Of a stretch of 64,000 nucleotides of DNA, positions 1-6,910 are shown piece after piece. The stretch is from positions 496,001 through 560,000 of the forward strand of contig CBDIBE010000012.1 of the NCBI GenBank assembly GCA_965276815.1, given 5' to 3'. The position numbers and the translations under genes were made by a program. The notes beneath the pieces are model-generated. The model was not told the origin of the DNA. It saw only the letters and a program-made list of their open reading frames with translations, and did not search any database. The number at the start of each line of letters is the position of its first letter. Position 1 is the stretch's first letter. The DNA is from JAVVHH01 sp965276815 (GTDB lineage: Bacteria; Pseudomonadota; Alphaproteobacteria; Acetobacterales; Acetobacteraceae).

Positions 1-539
1 GTGGCGGCGCGCCACACGAAGCGGCCGTCGCCGGCCTCGTCGGTCCACAGCGGGACCGCGCGGGCGACGATCGCGGTGGTGGGAAGCGGGCCGAAATAGC
101 GTCCGTCCAGGCTGTCCGGGACGGTCGGGTTCATGAGGAAGACTTCGCTGGGACCGAGCGTGTGGCAGCCGCTCCAGCGCGGCAGCGGGCGGCCGAGGTG
201 ATCGCGTTCACGCGCCGCGCCGACGGGGACTTGATCGACGGTGATGGCATCGCCCGCGCGGCACACGGTCTGCCCAGGCAGCGCCATCACATGCTTCAGC
301 AGCGGCACGCCCTTGGGCAGGAAGCCGCCATCGGCCAGATAGCTGGCGATCGGCTCGGGCGCGCGCACGGCGACCAGCTCGAGCGCGTGGAGCTGTCCAG
401 CCGCGCGGAGCGCATAGAGCCCGGTCGGTGTGCTCGCCGTGGCATTCCAGATCAGGCGCGGCGCTGGACGGACGAAAGCCAAGCCGATGAAGACCAGCAT
501 CGCGAAATACGTCGTCATGACGTAGCCGAAGCGGCTCAT
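1..539 (-). CDS. traF: TraF-like conjugative transfer signal peptidase (S26), 3' end outside the window
   Basis: Reading from 539 leftward gives a protein beginning MSRFGYVMTTYF with one N-terminal membrane segment, the S26-type serine region TASTPTGLY, and a lysine region GVPLLKHVMALPG further on, as in TraF of RP4-type conjugation systems, which cyclises or trims the pilin at the inner membrane. The catalytic pair would be the Ser in TASTPTG and the Lys in LLKHV. The start ATG overlaps the stop of the DUF2840 gene by 4 bp (ATGA), so it is translationally coupled as the last visible gene of the repA operon. The open frame runs off the left edge; about 180 residues are visible. Confidence 0.85.
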   Translation of the reverse strand, partial: MSRFGYVMTTYFAMLVFIGLAFVRPAPRLIWNATASTPTGLYALRAAGQLHALELVAVRAPEPIASYLADGGFLPKGVPLLKHVMALPGQTVCRAGDAITVDQVPVGAARERDHLGRPLPRWSGCHTLGPSEVFLMNPTVPDSLDGRYFGPLPTTAIVARAVPLWTDEAGDGRFVWRAA

Positions 540-1051
540 AGCGTGACGCTCCGACGCTTGAGCCAAGCCTGATGCTGGTCGCGCGTGTAGGCACGCGGCT
601 CATGGCCGGCGGTGAGACGGTTATGGAGATGCCGCCAATATTCTGGCGCGGCGTCGGCCGGATCGACGTCGAGCGCCTCCACGGCGTCGATCGCGTGGAG
701 CACGCGCTCGACCTTCGGCCAGCTATCGACCCGCAGCAGGATCTCGCCACCGGGGCGCACGAAAGGCAGCGTCTGTAAGCGTGCGCCAGGCTCGACGGCG
801 CGCACGATGTCCATGCGCGAGACGACGGTGCCGAAGTCGTTCGACGCCCAGCGCACGAACGCGAAGATGCTGCCGGGCTTGAAGCTGGAGATGCTGCGGC
901 GGCGATCGAGGATCTTCTCCTCGGCGCGGCGGCCGAAGCGTAGCCAGTGTTCGATTTTCTTCTCGATCCAGGTCAGCTCGACATGGGTAAGTGCGACGGT
1001 GCGCCGATGCGATGGCGGCACGACGCGCGGCGACGGCTCGTTATCGTTCAT
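536..1051 (-). CDS. DUF2840 family protein
   Basis: A 171-residue soluble protein with the start MNDNEPSPRVVPPSHRRT and the conserved block LTWIEKKIEHWLRFGRRAEEKILDRRRS, characteristic of DUF2840. Members of this family sit between parA and traF on many alphaproteobacterial ICEs and plasmids; no biochemical role is known to me. The gene overlaps both neighbours by 4 bp (start with the ribbon-helix-helix gene, stop with traF), so it is co-translated with partition and transfer genes. No signal peptide or membrane segment is visible. Family assignment is confident, function unknown. Confidence 0.8.
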   Translation of the reverse strand: MNDNEPSPRVVPPSHRRTVALTHVELTWIEKKIEHWLRFGRRAEEKILDRRRSISSFKPGSIFAFVRWASNDFGTVVSRMDIVRAVEPGARLQTLPFVRPGGEILLRVDSWPKVERVLHAIDAVEALDVDPADAAPEYWRHLHNRLTAGHEPRAYTRDQHQAWLKRRSVTL

Positions 1052-1302
1052 GAGGTCTCTCCAGGATCGGCGGGGAATTCGCGCGCCAGGAGGTCGCGCA
1101 GCATGTCGGCGACGGTGATCCCACGCCGGAAAGCGGCGACCTTGATGCGGCCGCGCAGCGCCGGCGTGACGTCGATCGTCAACCGGGCGGTGAAGGCAGG
1201 CGCCTCGTCGCCGTGCCGGCTTGGCGCTTCCGGTGTCTTGATCCAGCTCTCGGCGTCGCCGGGCCGGGCGGCGAAGCCGCGTCGGGTGGCGCGCTCGCTC
1301 AT
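1048..1302 (-). CDS. Ribbon-helix-helix protein, probable partition partner of ParA
   Basis: An 84-residue protein with a disordered basic N-terminus and a C-terminal segment (ARLTIDVTPALRGRIKVAAF, then RGITVADMLRDLL) that has the beta-strand, helix, helix layout of a ribbon-helix-helix DNA-binding domain. It lies immediately downstream of parA with an ATGA overlap, the usual place for a small centromere-binding or autoregulatory partner (ParG/Omega type). Binding to a centromere-like site near repA is inference; no such site was identified. Start at 1302 is fixed by the overlap with the parA stop. Confidence 0.7.
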   Translation of the reverse strand: MSERATRRGFAARPGDAESWIKTPEAPSRHGDEAPAFTARLTIDVTPALRGRIKVAAFRRGITVADMLRDLLAREFPADPGETS

Positions 1303-1937
1303 AGCGCGATCCTCGCGACTTCAGCGGCGAGCGCGGCGATCTCGCGGGCCGCAGCGCTCTGCTCGGCCAGCTCGAACACGAGGCGGCCGGACTGTGCGGC
1401 GTCGGCGAAGATAACGCGCTGGCCGATGGTGCTGGAGAGCACCGGCGGATCGTGATCGGCCAGCGTTTCCGCTGTTTGGCGTGCGATCACCGTGCGCGCG
1501 CCGCAACGGTTCAGCACGAAGCGAGCGGCAAGCTGCGGGCGATAGATGCGGGCCTCCCGCAGCAGGTCGAGCATCTCGGCGGAGGCCCAGCCGTCGAAGG
1601 GTGACGGCTGCACGGGGATGAGCACCAGGTCGGCAGCGAGCAGCGCCGAGCGCATCAGTCCGGCGACGCGCGGCGGTCCGTCAATGACGACGTGGTCGGC
1701 GGTGCGCGCGATTTCTGGCGCTTCGCGATGGAGCGTGTCGCGCGCGAGGCCGACGACGCCGAACAGCCGTGAGACGTTTTCCCGCGCCCGCTGCTGCGAC
1801 CAATCGAGCGCTGAGCCCTGCGGATCCGCATCGATCAGGGTGACGCGCTTGCCGTGCAGCGCGAGCTCACCGGCGAGGTGCAGCGCGAGCGTCGTCTTGC
1901 CGACGCCGCCTTTCTGGTTGAGCACAGCGACGATCAT
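1299..1937 (-). CDS. parA: ParA family partition ATPase
   Basis: A 212-residue MinD/ParA P-loop ATPase. The deviant Walker A box KGGVGKTT lies at residues 10-17, followed by LIDADPQGS (A' motif) near residue 37 and the Walker B-like VVIDGPPR near residue 83. The length is that of short plasmid ParA (type Ib, ParF-like), which lack an N-terminal helix-turn-helix and use a separate small ribbon-helix-helix partner, here the next gene. It overlaps the end of repA by 4 bp. The presence of partition ATPase with RepA implies that the excised ICE can be maintained as a plasmid-like form, which is an inference. Confidence 0.92.
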   Translation of the reverse strand: MIVAVLNQKGGVGKTTLALHLAGELALHGKRVTLIDADPQGSALDWSQQRARENVSRLFGVVGLARDTLHREAPEIARTADHVVIDGPPRVAGLMRSALLAADLVLIPVQPSPFDGWASAEMLDLLREARIYRPQLAARFVLNRCGARTVIARQTAETLADHDPPVLSSTIGQRVIFADAAQSGRLVFELAEQSAAAREIAALAAEVARIAL

Positions 1938-3049
1938 CGCTTCCCTCCCGGCTTGGGGCTGAAGGGCAGCGACGGCTGTCGTCCTGGCTGTTCGGAGGTC
2001 CGCGCAGCGGTGGTGGCGCGCTTATCCGCAGATCGCGCGGGCCCACTACAAGAGTTAGATTCTGAGTTAGACTCTAAGTTAAGGCCCGGAATCGCCGTTT
2101 CCGGCCAAAGCGTTAACTGCGGTTCATGCGTGCGAAGTCCCGATGGGGTTGCGTGCGAAATCCCGATACCGTTTGCGTGCGAAGTCCCGAGCATTTCCAC
2201 AGCGCCATCCACAGGGACTGTGGATAAGTGCGCCGGCAGAATGCGCAGCAGCTCGCGGCGGCCCTGCCACTCGATGCGCAAGCGATAGCCGGGCAGCGGC
2301 TGGCGCGCGGCGATGCGCCGGATCTGGAGCGCGAAATCCGAGACGCGCACCAGGCTTCCGGACTTCTCGTGGAGATGGGCGATCTCGAATAGCCAACCCT
2401 TCGGCTGGCGGCCGGCATGCTTGCGGGCGACGCGGTAAAGCCAGCGCTCGATGCCGCCCGTCAGACGGAAGTAGGCGGGGTCGATGGCCAGGACGAGCGA
2501 GCGGTCGATGACGCCGCGGTAGAACCAGTCGGGAAGCACGAACTCCATGCCCTCGACGCGGCCCTCACGCGTCGTGCATTCCTCCCACTCGTTGATCCAG
2601 GAGAACTGGTGACGCCGCCAATGCTCGCCGCTGCGGATGGTGGTGCGGATGACGGTCGACTGCAGGCGGGCGAGCGCGCCCTTCAGCAGTTTGTAATCGC
2701 GTGCCCCCGTCTGGCGGCCAATGGAGGTCAGCAGCTGATAGGGTGTGAAGCGGAGGAAACGCGAGGTCTTGAACCCAAGGTTCTCGGCCTCGACGATCTG
2801 ACTTGCCGCCCAGATCAGCACGTCGGCGTCCCAGATGGTCGCCATGCCGTGCTCGGGCACGGCGTAGACCTCGACGCGAACGCCGGCGGCTTCGTAGAGG
2901 ATCGGCGCCGTGCGTCTGGCCTTGGCGAGGGAGAAGAACGGCCGCTCCATCAGGTCGCGCTGATCGCGCGGGCTGGCATCGCCGGTGGCGACGACGAACG
3001 GTTCGAGCTTGCTTCGCTCGCTGGCGGTGATGAGGCGGCGCAATGACAT
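1934..3049 (-). CDS. repA: Replication initiator protein A (RepA)
   Basis: A 371-residue protein of the RPA (replication initiator protein A) family common on alphaproteobacterial ICEs and plasmids. Diagnostic blocks include KLEPFVVATGDASPRDQRDL near the N-terminus, TIWDADVLIWAASQI, and the winged-helix-like GGIERWLYRVARKHAG. I chose ATG 3049 because GAGGGG lies 9 bases upstream on the minus strand and because an earlier in-frame ATG (3076) overlaps the upstream HTH gene without a good ribosome site. It heads the chain repA-parA-RHH-DUF2840-traF. The C-terminal 60 residues are low-complexity, rich in Ser, Asn and Arg. Confidence 0.88.
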   Translation of the reverse strand: MSLRRLITASERSKLEPFVVATGDASPRDQRDLMERPFFSLAKARRTAPILYEAAGVRVEVYAVPEHGMATIWDADVLIWAASQIVEAENLGFKTSRFLRFTPYQLLTSIGRQTGARDYKLLKGALARLQSTVIRTTIRSGEHWRRHQFSWINEWEECTTREGRVEGMEFVLPDWFYRGVIDRSLVLAIDPAYFRLTGGIERWLYRVARKHAGRQPKGWLFEIAHLHEKSGSLVRVSDFALQIRRIAARQPLPGYRLRIEWQGRRELLRILPAHLSTVPVDGAVEMLGTSHANGIGISHATPSGLRTHEPQLTLWPETAIPGLNLESNSESNSCSGPARSADKRATTAARTSEQPGRQPSLPFSPKPGGKR

Positions 3050-3062
3050 CGACGAGCGCCCC

Positions 3063-3314
3063 TCAGCGATGGGCATGGCCGGCGGCCCTGGCCTCGACGT
3101 AGCGAGGGTCCGACGTCGAGCTGCACGCGGCCTTGTCGGCCCAGGCTTCGAGATCGTCGACGGCATAGACGACGCGGCCGCCCAGCTTGCGGAAGGTCGG
3201 CCCGCTGCCGTGGCAGCGATATTTTTCCAGCGTGCGCGGCGAGATGCCGAGCATGCGCGCAGCCTCGTGAGTGCGGACGTAGCGCGTAGCGAGCTGCGCG
3301 GACCTGTCGAGCAT
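3063..3314 (-). CDS. AlpA/MerR-type helix-turn-helix protein
   Basis: An 83-residue DNA-binding protein: the segment YVRTHEAARMLGISPRTLEK followed by RKLGGRVVYAVDDLEAWAD is the excisionase/AlpA winged HTH fold (helix-turn-helix plus wing ending in a DDLEAW motif). A strong site GGAGG lies 6 bases before ATG 3314. It is the first gene before repA, 13 bp upstream, probably in the same transcript. Small HTH proteins of this type act as recombination directionality factors or regulators on ICEs; this one is a candidate, but its position before repA also allows a role in replication control. Confidence 0.78.
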   Translation of the reverse strand: MLDRSAQLATRYVRTHEAARMLGISPRTLEKYRCHGSGPTFRKLGGRVVYAVDDLEAWADKAACSSTSDPRYVEARAAGHAHR

Positions 3315-3413
3315 GGGAAGCCTCCGTCTTGCCTCGAAGAGCCGCGGACAAGTCGCGGCATGTCGGGGTCACGGTGGCGGAGAGTTCAGGCGTTGGGGGT
3401 GGACAAAGATTTT

Positions 3414-3435
3414 CGAGGGGGTGTGTCCCCCCTCG
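3414..3435 (-). terminator. GC-rich hairpin between the DUF2285 gene and the repA operon
   Basis: CGAGGGGG at 3414-3421 can pair with CCCCCCTCG at 3427-3435 across a short loop, preceded on the plus strand by AAAGATTTT. It sits about 95 bp past the stop of the DUF2285 gene (minus strand) and 100 bp ahead of the AlpA-like gene. The sequence fits a transcription terminator or a leader hairpin; no clean U-tract follows on the minus strand. Confidence 0.4.
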
Positions 3436-3528
3436 GTCGCGCCGCTGCGCATGGGAGCGCAGCGCGCGGCGTGCGTAGCGCGGGCGGGCGTAGGACTCGG
3501 GTGTGTTCTGGAGGGATCGGTGAGCGCG

Positions 3529-4224
3529 TCAGCCGCCGCGCAGAAGTTTGAGATAGCCGCGCTCGACCAGCGCAATCGAGTCGTGAATGAGACGGTTGGC
3601 GGTGCGTCGGGCGTGTGAATCCTTCCACTCGACCGATGGAAATCGTGCGTGTTCGGAGCGGAGGATTATTTCGGCGACCTCGCGTGGGCCGCCTCCAAGT
3701 TCGTGGACGTCGAAAGCGTGCAGAAGCTGGACGAGCCGGCGCTTCTGCTGAGGCGTCAAGCGAAGGGCGGAGGGAAGAAGTTTGACGCGCTGGCCGCGAA
3801 GACGGCGCACGAAGCGCAGTGCGACATCAAGCCGGAGTTCAAAAGAGATGTCGGGCGGCAGCAGAATGGCAGAACGTGTGCCGGTCTGACCGCTGGGCAG
3901 ACGAACATGGAGTTCACCGGAGCCGTCGACGACAACAAGCTCACGGCCCTCGTCGTCTGTGTCATCAGCAACGACTGATCCCAATTGCGCGGGATCAAGC
4001 GATGTCAGTTGGTCGAACCCGCCCGGCGCTGTTTCGAGGATCAGCGTACCGGGCGATAGTTCGGGCAGCCAGGTGACCGGGGCGGTCCCAACGGGAAGAC
4101 TTGGGTCATGGGCGAAAACGCAACCCCCATCGCCGAGCGAGACCGACGCGGGCGGTTTCGGCATCGACGGACGCGCGCGCGATCTGGCGCTGTGTGCGCG
4201 CGAAATCGCGGCGGTAATGGGCAT
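3529..4224 (-). CDS. DUF2285 protein, probable C-terminal part of an FseA-like excision activator
   Basis: The frame contains a DUF2285 protein: from HDPSLPVGTAPVTWLPELSPG onward through LLPPDISFELRLDVALRFVRRL and the HTH-like block LRLTPQQKRRLVQLLHAFD, ending RTANRLIHDSIALVERGYLKLL. The part upstream of about 4107 (MPITAAISRAHSARS) is not family-like; it is the shadow of the overlapping DUF6499 gene. There is no convincing independent start, so expression by a +1 ribosomal frameshift from the DUF6499 frame is likely, as established for FseA (Msi172-Msi171) of ICEMlSymR7A. FseA activates excision; DUF2285 is its DNA-binding HTH variant. If not frameshifted, translation could begin at ATG 4164. 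Confidence 0.8.
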   Translation of the reverse strand: MPITAAISRAHSARSRARPSMPKPPASVSLGDGGCVFAHDPSLPVGTAPVTWLPELSPGTLILETAPGGFDQLTSLDPAQLGSVVADDTDDEGRELVVVDGSGELHVRLPSGQTGTRSAILLPPDISFELRLDVALRFVRRLRGQRVKLLPSALRLTPQQKRRLVQLLHAFDVHELGGGPREVAEIILRSEHARFPSVEWKDSHARRTANRLIHDSIALVERGYLKLLRGG

Positions 4225-4315
4225 TGCGGCGTAGAAACTCGACGGCGAAGCCGGGGCGCTCGAGACGGTTCAGGCGGTCAATCGTCTCCGACGAGCGCCA
4301 ATACTCTGTAGGCAT
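4106..4315 (-). CDS. DUF6499 protein, probable N-terminal part of an FseA-like excision activator
   Basis: A 69-residue protein, MPTEYWRSSETIDRLN through the typical LERPGFAVEFLRRNAHYRRDF block and ending ARRWGLRFRP followed by UGA in the weak context UGAC. ATG 4315 has GAGAGG about 7 bases upstream. The conserved RRWGLRF boundary flows directly into DPSLP of the DUF2285 frame if one base is skipped, giving a continuous protein of roughly 260 residues. In the R7A element the two parts are joined by programmed +1 frameshifting to make the activator FseA. A simple decay frameshift is the alternative, but both halves are well preserved. Confidence 0.8.
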   Translation of the reverse strand: MPTEYWRSSETIDRLNRLERPGFAVEFLRRNAHYRRDFARTQRQIARASVDAETARVGLARRWGLRFRP

Positions 4316-4436
4316 GGCGTTTCCTCTCGTTTTGTCCCTCCAGGGGGCTTCCACGATCCGGAAAACTCGTCGGCAAAAGTAGTCCTTAAGGTTGCATCGC
4401 GTGTGGCTGCGAGCCGTGGGAGTGTGGGGTGTCAGT

Positions 4437-4700
4437 TCACTGCATCCTGGGTTCAAGCAAGTGCCGATAGCCCGCCTCCGTCATCCAGCGGGCCCGCGCC
4501 AGATGGCTGTCATGAACCGTTTTGGCACGGGCGGGCTCCTGGGCCGGATTGAGGCCGAAGATCACCTGGACGACTTCGCGCCAGTCAGCGCCCTCTTCCT
4601 CGGCCATCAGCAATCGAAGATAGATCGCGAGATGCTGCTCGTCATAGGCGTTCACGCGTTCGGTGTGCGGCGGTCGGTCCTGAAAAGGCACCTGGGTCAT
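4437..4700 (-). CDS. Small DUF2285 protein, QseM-like antiactivator
   Basis: An 87-residue protein made only of the DUF2285 core: DEQHLAIYLRLLMAEEEGAD, WREVVQVIFGL and the diagnostic tail HLARARWMTEAGYRHLL. Size, domain and location divergent from an Xre regulator match QseM of ICEMlSymR7A, which binds TraR and FseA and blocks ICE excision and transfer. AGGGGG lies 9 bases before ATG 4700. Here it would antagonise the DUF6499-DUF2285 fusion encoded 120 bp downstream on the same strand. No traR-like gene is visible in this part of the element, so its second target is unknown. Confidence 0.78.
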   Translation of the reverse strand: MTQVPFQDRPPHTERVNAYDEQHLAIYLRLLMAEEEGADWREVVQVIFGLNPAQEPARAKTVHDSHLARARWMTEAGYRHLLEPRMQ

Positions 4701-4877
4701 TGCGATCTACCCCCTAGAGATCAAAGCAATGTGTTAGCCATTCATTTACCGCGAATTTTTGCAAGATTTGCGCCGCGAATACTTACGCCGCGATGCTTGG
4801 GGCGCATCACGTTGCTCGCGGAAATGACAAACCGAGGCCTCCGCAGCGTCGATGAATAGCAAAGGCATGTACGAATC

Positions 4878-4906
4878 GGAACGATCATTCCTGGAACGAT
4901 AGTTCC
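4878..4906. promoter_or_regulatory. Two tandem operator-like inverted repeats before the Xre gene
   Basis: GGAACGATCATTCC (4878-4891) and GGAACGATAGTTCC (4893-4906) lie one base apart, 22-50 bp upstream of the qseC-like start codon. Each is an inverted repeat with GGAA/TTCC ends; the second has 5-bp perfect arms. They lie in the divergent intergenic region between qseM-like and qseC-like genes, where QseC of R7A binds its operators to build a bistable switch. Binding by the Xre protein is inferred. Confidence 0.7.
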
Positions 4907-4927
4907 TATATCGGCTCCATCATCGCC

Positions 4928-5173
4928 ATGGATCTCAAGGAGGTCATGGCGGTCAATCTGCGTCGGTTGCGTCATGCGAAAAAGATGACGCAAGAGGAAT
5001 TGGCCGAGAGGGCCGGGTTGAGCGCCCGGTACGTCGGAGGGATCGAGCGCGCCGACGTCTCGGCCAGCGTCACCGTGCTCGGCCGGATCGCGGAGGCGCT
5101 GGAGGTGGAAGCGACTGAACTGGTGCGCGCCGCGCCCGCGAAGGCTCGGAAAAAGGCGGCGGTCGAGCCTTAG
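4928..5173 (+). CDS. Xre-family regulator, QseC-like
   Basis: An 81-residue single-domain HTH_3 protein: NLRRLRHAKKMTQEELAERAGLS is the helix-turn-helix, then YVGGIERADVSASVTVLGRI, with a basic Ala/Lys-rich tail. It is transcribed away from the qseM-like gene and has two inverted repeats just upstream. In R7A, QseC autoregulates and represses or activates qseM to set ON/OFF cell states. There is no obvious Shine-Dalgarno before ATG 4928, so the mRNA may be leaderless or poorly translated, in keeping with a low-level switch protein. Equivalence to QseC rests on context, size and fold. Confidence 0.75.
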   Translation: MDLKEVMAVNLRRLRHAKKMTQEELAERAGLSARYVGGIERADVSASVTVLGRIAEALEVEATELVRAAPAKARKKAAVEP

Positions 5174-5192
5174 GTTCCGTGACGACTGTTGT

Positions 5193-5405
5193 TCACGTCT
5201 CGCGCCGGAAGAATTCGACGGGGTCCGCCTCAAGGACCTCGGCGAGCTTCTCCAGCATGTCGACGGTCGCGGAGTGCTGTTCGCGCTCCAGCATGCCAAC
5301 ATAGTTGCGATTGATGCCCGCACGGTCGGCAAGCTCCTCCTGCGACATGCTTTTGGCATGTCTCAGTCTTCGCAGATTCGTGGCGACGATCTCCCGCAAG
5401 CTCAT
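5193..5405 (-). CDS. Second Xre-family HTH regulator
   Basis: A 70-residue Xre protein (MSLREIVATNLRRLRHAKSMSQEEL... AEVLEADPVEFF) clearly paralogous to the preceding Xre gene, to which it is convergent with 19 bp between stops. I use ATG 5405; a GTG at 5426 would add seven residues. The C-terminus DPVEFFRRE resembles the stand-alone Xre controllers of restriction or ICE switches. A palindrome at 5441-5454 and repeated TAGGTGGCA copies lie just upstream, likely its own operator. Its target is unknown; it could be a second layer of control on the excision switch. Confidence 0.75.
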   Translation of the reverse strand: MSLREIVATNLRRLRHAKSMSQEELADRAGINRNYVGMLEREQHSATVDMLEKLAEVLEADPVEFFRRET

Positions 5406-5440
5406 GCGGTGAGATCGCCGTGCCACCTAATATACTGCCA

Positions 5441-5454
5441 CCTAGTAAACTAGG
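5441..5454. promoter_or_regulatory. Palindromic operator candidate
   Basis: CCTAGTAAACTAGG is a 6-bp-arm inverted repeat (CCTAGT/ACTAGG) with a 2-bp centre, about 36 bp upstream of the minus-strand Xre gene. Two copies of TGCCACCTA (5421-5429 and 5437-5445) sit beside it at 16-bp spacing. Binding of the adjacent Xre protein is inferred. Confidence 0.5.
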
Positions 5455-5500
5455 TATTCCGCCCGTTCAAGGTCGGCCGTCGCCCTTAGAGCACAAGGCG

Positions 5501-5531
5501 ATGCCCCGCCCGGACCGGCCGGACGGGGCAT
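5501..5531 (-). terminator. Hairpin terminator downstream of the DUF736 gene
   Basis: ATGCCCCG (5501-5508) pairs with CGGGGCAT (5524-5531), with an additional CCGG-rich interior. It lies 12 bp beyond the DUF736 stop codon on the minus strand, the position of an intrinsic terminator, although no long U-run follows. Confidence 0.6.
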
Positions 5532-5543
5532 TGTAGGCGGCGG

Positions 5544-5870
5544 TCAGTCGCTCCGGCGACCGTTGGGGCGGGACCAGATCAGGCTGTAGCCCTCGCCCTC
5601 TTCGTCGTCGAACAGGTTGGCGAAGATCGGGGCGGTGAAGCTCGGGTCGTCGAGCTTGAGGCCCAGATAGTCGCGGCCCTCGTTAGAGCGCTTGGCCCAG
5701 GCGGCGCCGATCTCGACCCGGCCGACATAGACGCGGTGGCTGGGGCTGTTGTCGCCGGAGCGGGTGGTTTCGGGGACGATCCGGACGTTCTTGGCCTGGA
5801 CCGAGAGGGTGACGATTTCGCCGGTGAATTCGTTCGAGCCGGTCTTCTTGAAGGTGCCGATGGTCGCCAT
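5544..5870 (-). CDS. DUF736 family protein
   Basis: A 108-residue protein starting MATIGTFKKTGSNEFTGEI and ending IWSRPNGRRSD, a textbook DUF736 protein. These are abundant small proteins of alphaproteobacterial ICEs and plasmids whose function is not established; they are predicted to be compact beta-rich proteins. AAGGAG is 7 bases before ATG 5870, so the longer open frame upstream is not used. It has its own long upstream region (599 bp) and a terminator, so it is probably monocistronic. A decayed inverted copy of its last codons lies at 6397-6468. Confidence 0.9.
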   Translation of the reverse strand: MATIGTFKKTGSNEFTGEIVTLSVQAKNVRIVPETTRSGDNSPSHRVYVGRVEIGAAWAKRSNEGRDYLGLKLDDPSFTAPIFANLFDDEEGEGYSLIWSRPNGRRSD

Positions 5871-6396
5871 GGTAGTTCTCCTTGATCTCTGTTTCCGAGC
5901 CCGCACCATTGCGGCCTCGATGGTGATCGAAGGGCCGGAGGCGATCGACGGCGCACCCCGAAGGGGCTCGACAGCAAAGGAGGGGCTTTCTTGTCTCGCG
6001 AGGAATGACGGCGCAGCCGGCAGGGGAAGAAAGTTTTGACGCCGCTGTTGCGCCACAGGCGGTCGAGGCTTTAGCCGGCCTTCGGCCAGATCCATCCATC
6101 GAAGAGGCCGTTCGGTGCGCTCGGGCTGACAGAGCTGACATCAAGGGGGAACGTGACGACTTTCGAGTTACCGCGGAGACCGGCCGGGAAATTCGACGGC
6201 GATGCGGGACCTGTCCTGGCCACCAACGGATCTCCTGCTTCAGAGACCAAGCTCCGGCTGTACGCCCCGTCACGCGCTTCGTTGGCCGAGTCGAGATCGT
6301 CGCCACCTCGGCCATGTCGCCTCAACAACCCGCCACGACGCCCGGTACTCTGCGATGATCGGGTGAGCTTCGACGCCGATCGGCCCTCACTCCGCG

Positions 6397-6468
6397 TTCC
6401 ACGACGAGGATCGCGAGCATACGGAATGCGTGATCTGGTCCCGCCCCAACGGTCGTCGACGTGATGAT
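6397..6468 (+). pseudogene. Inverted remnant of a DUF736 C-terminus
   Basis: On the plus strand this stretch translates to FHDEDREHTECVIWSRPNGRRRDD, which matches the C-terminal end of DUF736 proteins (compare FDDEEGEGYSLIWSRPNGRR encoded at 5544-5620 on the other strand). No start or N-terminal portion is recognisable. The rest of the 5871-6469 interval shows no convincing gene on either strand; it holds the DUF736 leader, including a TTGTCTCGCGA motif at 5991-6001 that recurs upstream of the DUF2493 gene. Confidence 0.6.
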
Positions 6469-6469
6469 G

Positions 6470-6910
6470 TCAGCCCCGCGCTAAGCCCTGTCCGGCTGGT
6501 CCGGGCGCGGCCATTCCGGTGAAGCGGACGAACGCCGTGACGCTGACAGCGACCGCGCCGATGACGGCGAAGATCGTCTGCCAGGTGGGTGAAGGCATCG
6601 CCATCTGGGCGATTCCATGCGTGGCGCTGTAGCCAGCGACGGTGGCGGGCGCGACATAGAGAAGGATGATCAGGAGCCGAGCCCACGCCCATGGCACAAC
6701 GGCGAGCGCAAGCTGGCCAAGGCCAAAGGTGACGCCGCCGGCTACAAGACCTACGGCAATGCCGCCGAGCACGCCGGCTCCCGTGTGAAAGGCCCAGATG
6801 CCGATCGTCAGACCGGCGAAAAACGGCAGCGCAAAGACAGCGAGGGTGAACAGCAGCCAGCAGATAAAGCCGATGCCGACGATGACGAGGAGTGGTCCGA
6901 AGATGATCAT
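6470..6910 (-). CDS. Hypothetical polytopic membrane protein
   Basis: A 146-residue, strongly hydrophobic protein with about four predicted membrane segments (IIFGPLLVIVGIGFICWLLF, then a Gly-rich pair around GVLGGIAVGLVAGGVTFGLG, then ARLLIILLYVAPATVAGY and the C-terminal FAVIGAVAVSVTAFV). CGGAG lies 9 bases before ATG 6910. I do not recognise a named family; similar small membrane proteins are found beside DUF736 genes on ICEs. Its 3' end is adjacent to the DUF736 remnant. A role in the transfer apparatus or in element maintenance cannot be inferred from sequence alone. Confidence 0.65.
   Translation of the reverse strand: MIIFGPLLVIVGIGFICWLLFTLAVFALPFFAGLTIGIWAFHTGAGVLGGIAVGLVAGGVTFGLGQLALAVVPWAWARLLIILLYVAPATVAGYSATHGIAQMAMPSPTWQTIFAVIGAVAVSVTAFVRFTGMAAPGPAGQGLARG

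Noticed and set aside
4392..4859. 155-codon plus-strand frame over the qseM-like gene
   Set aside because: It is antisense to a well-recognised DUF2285 protein and lacks a plausible start context.
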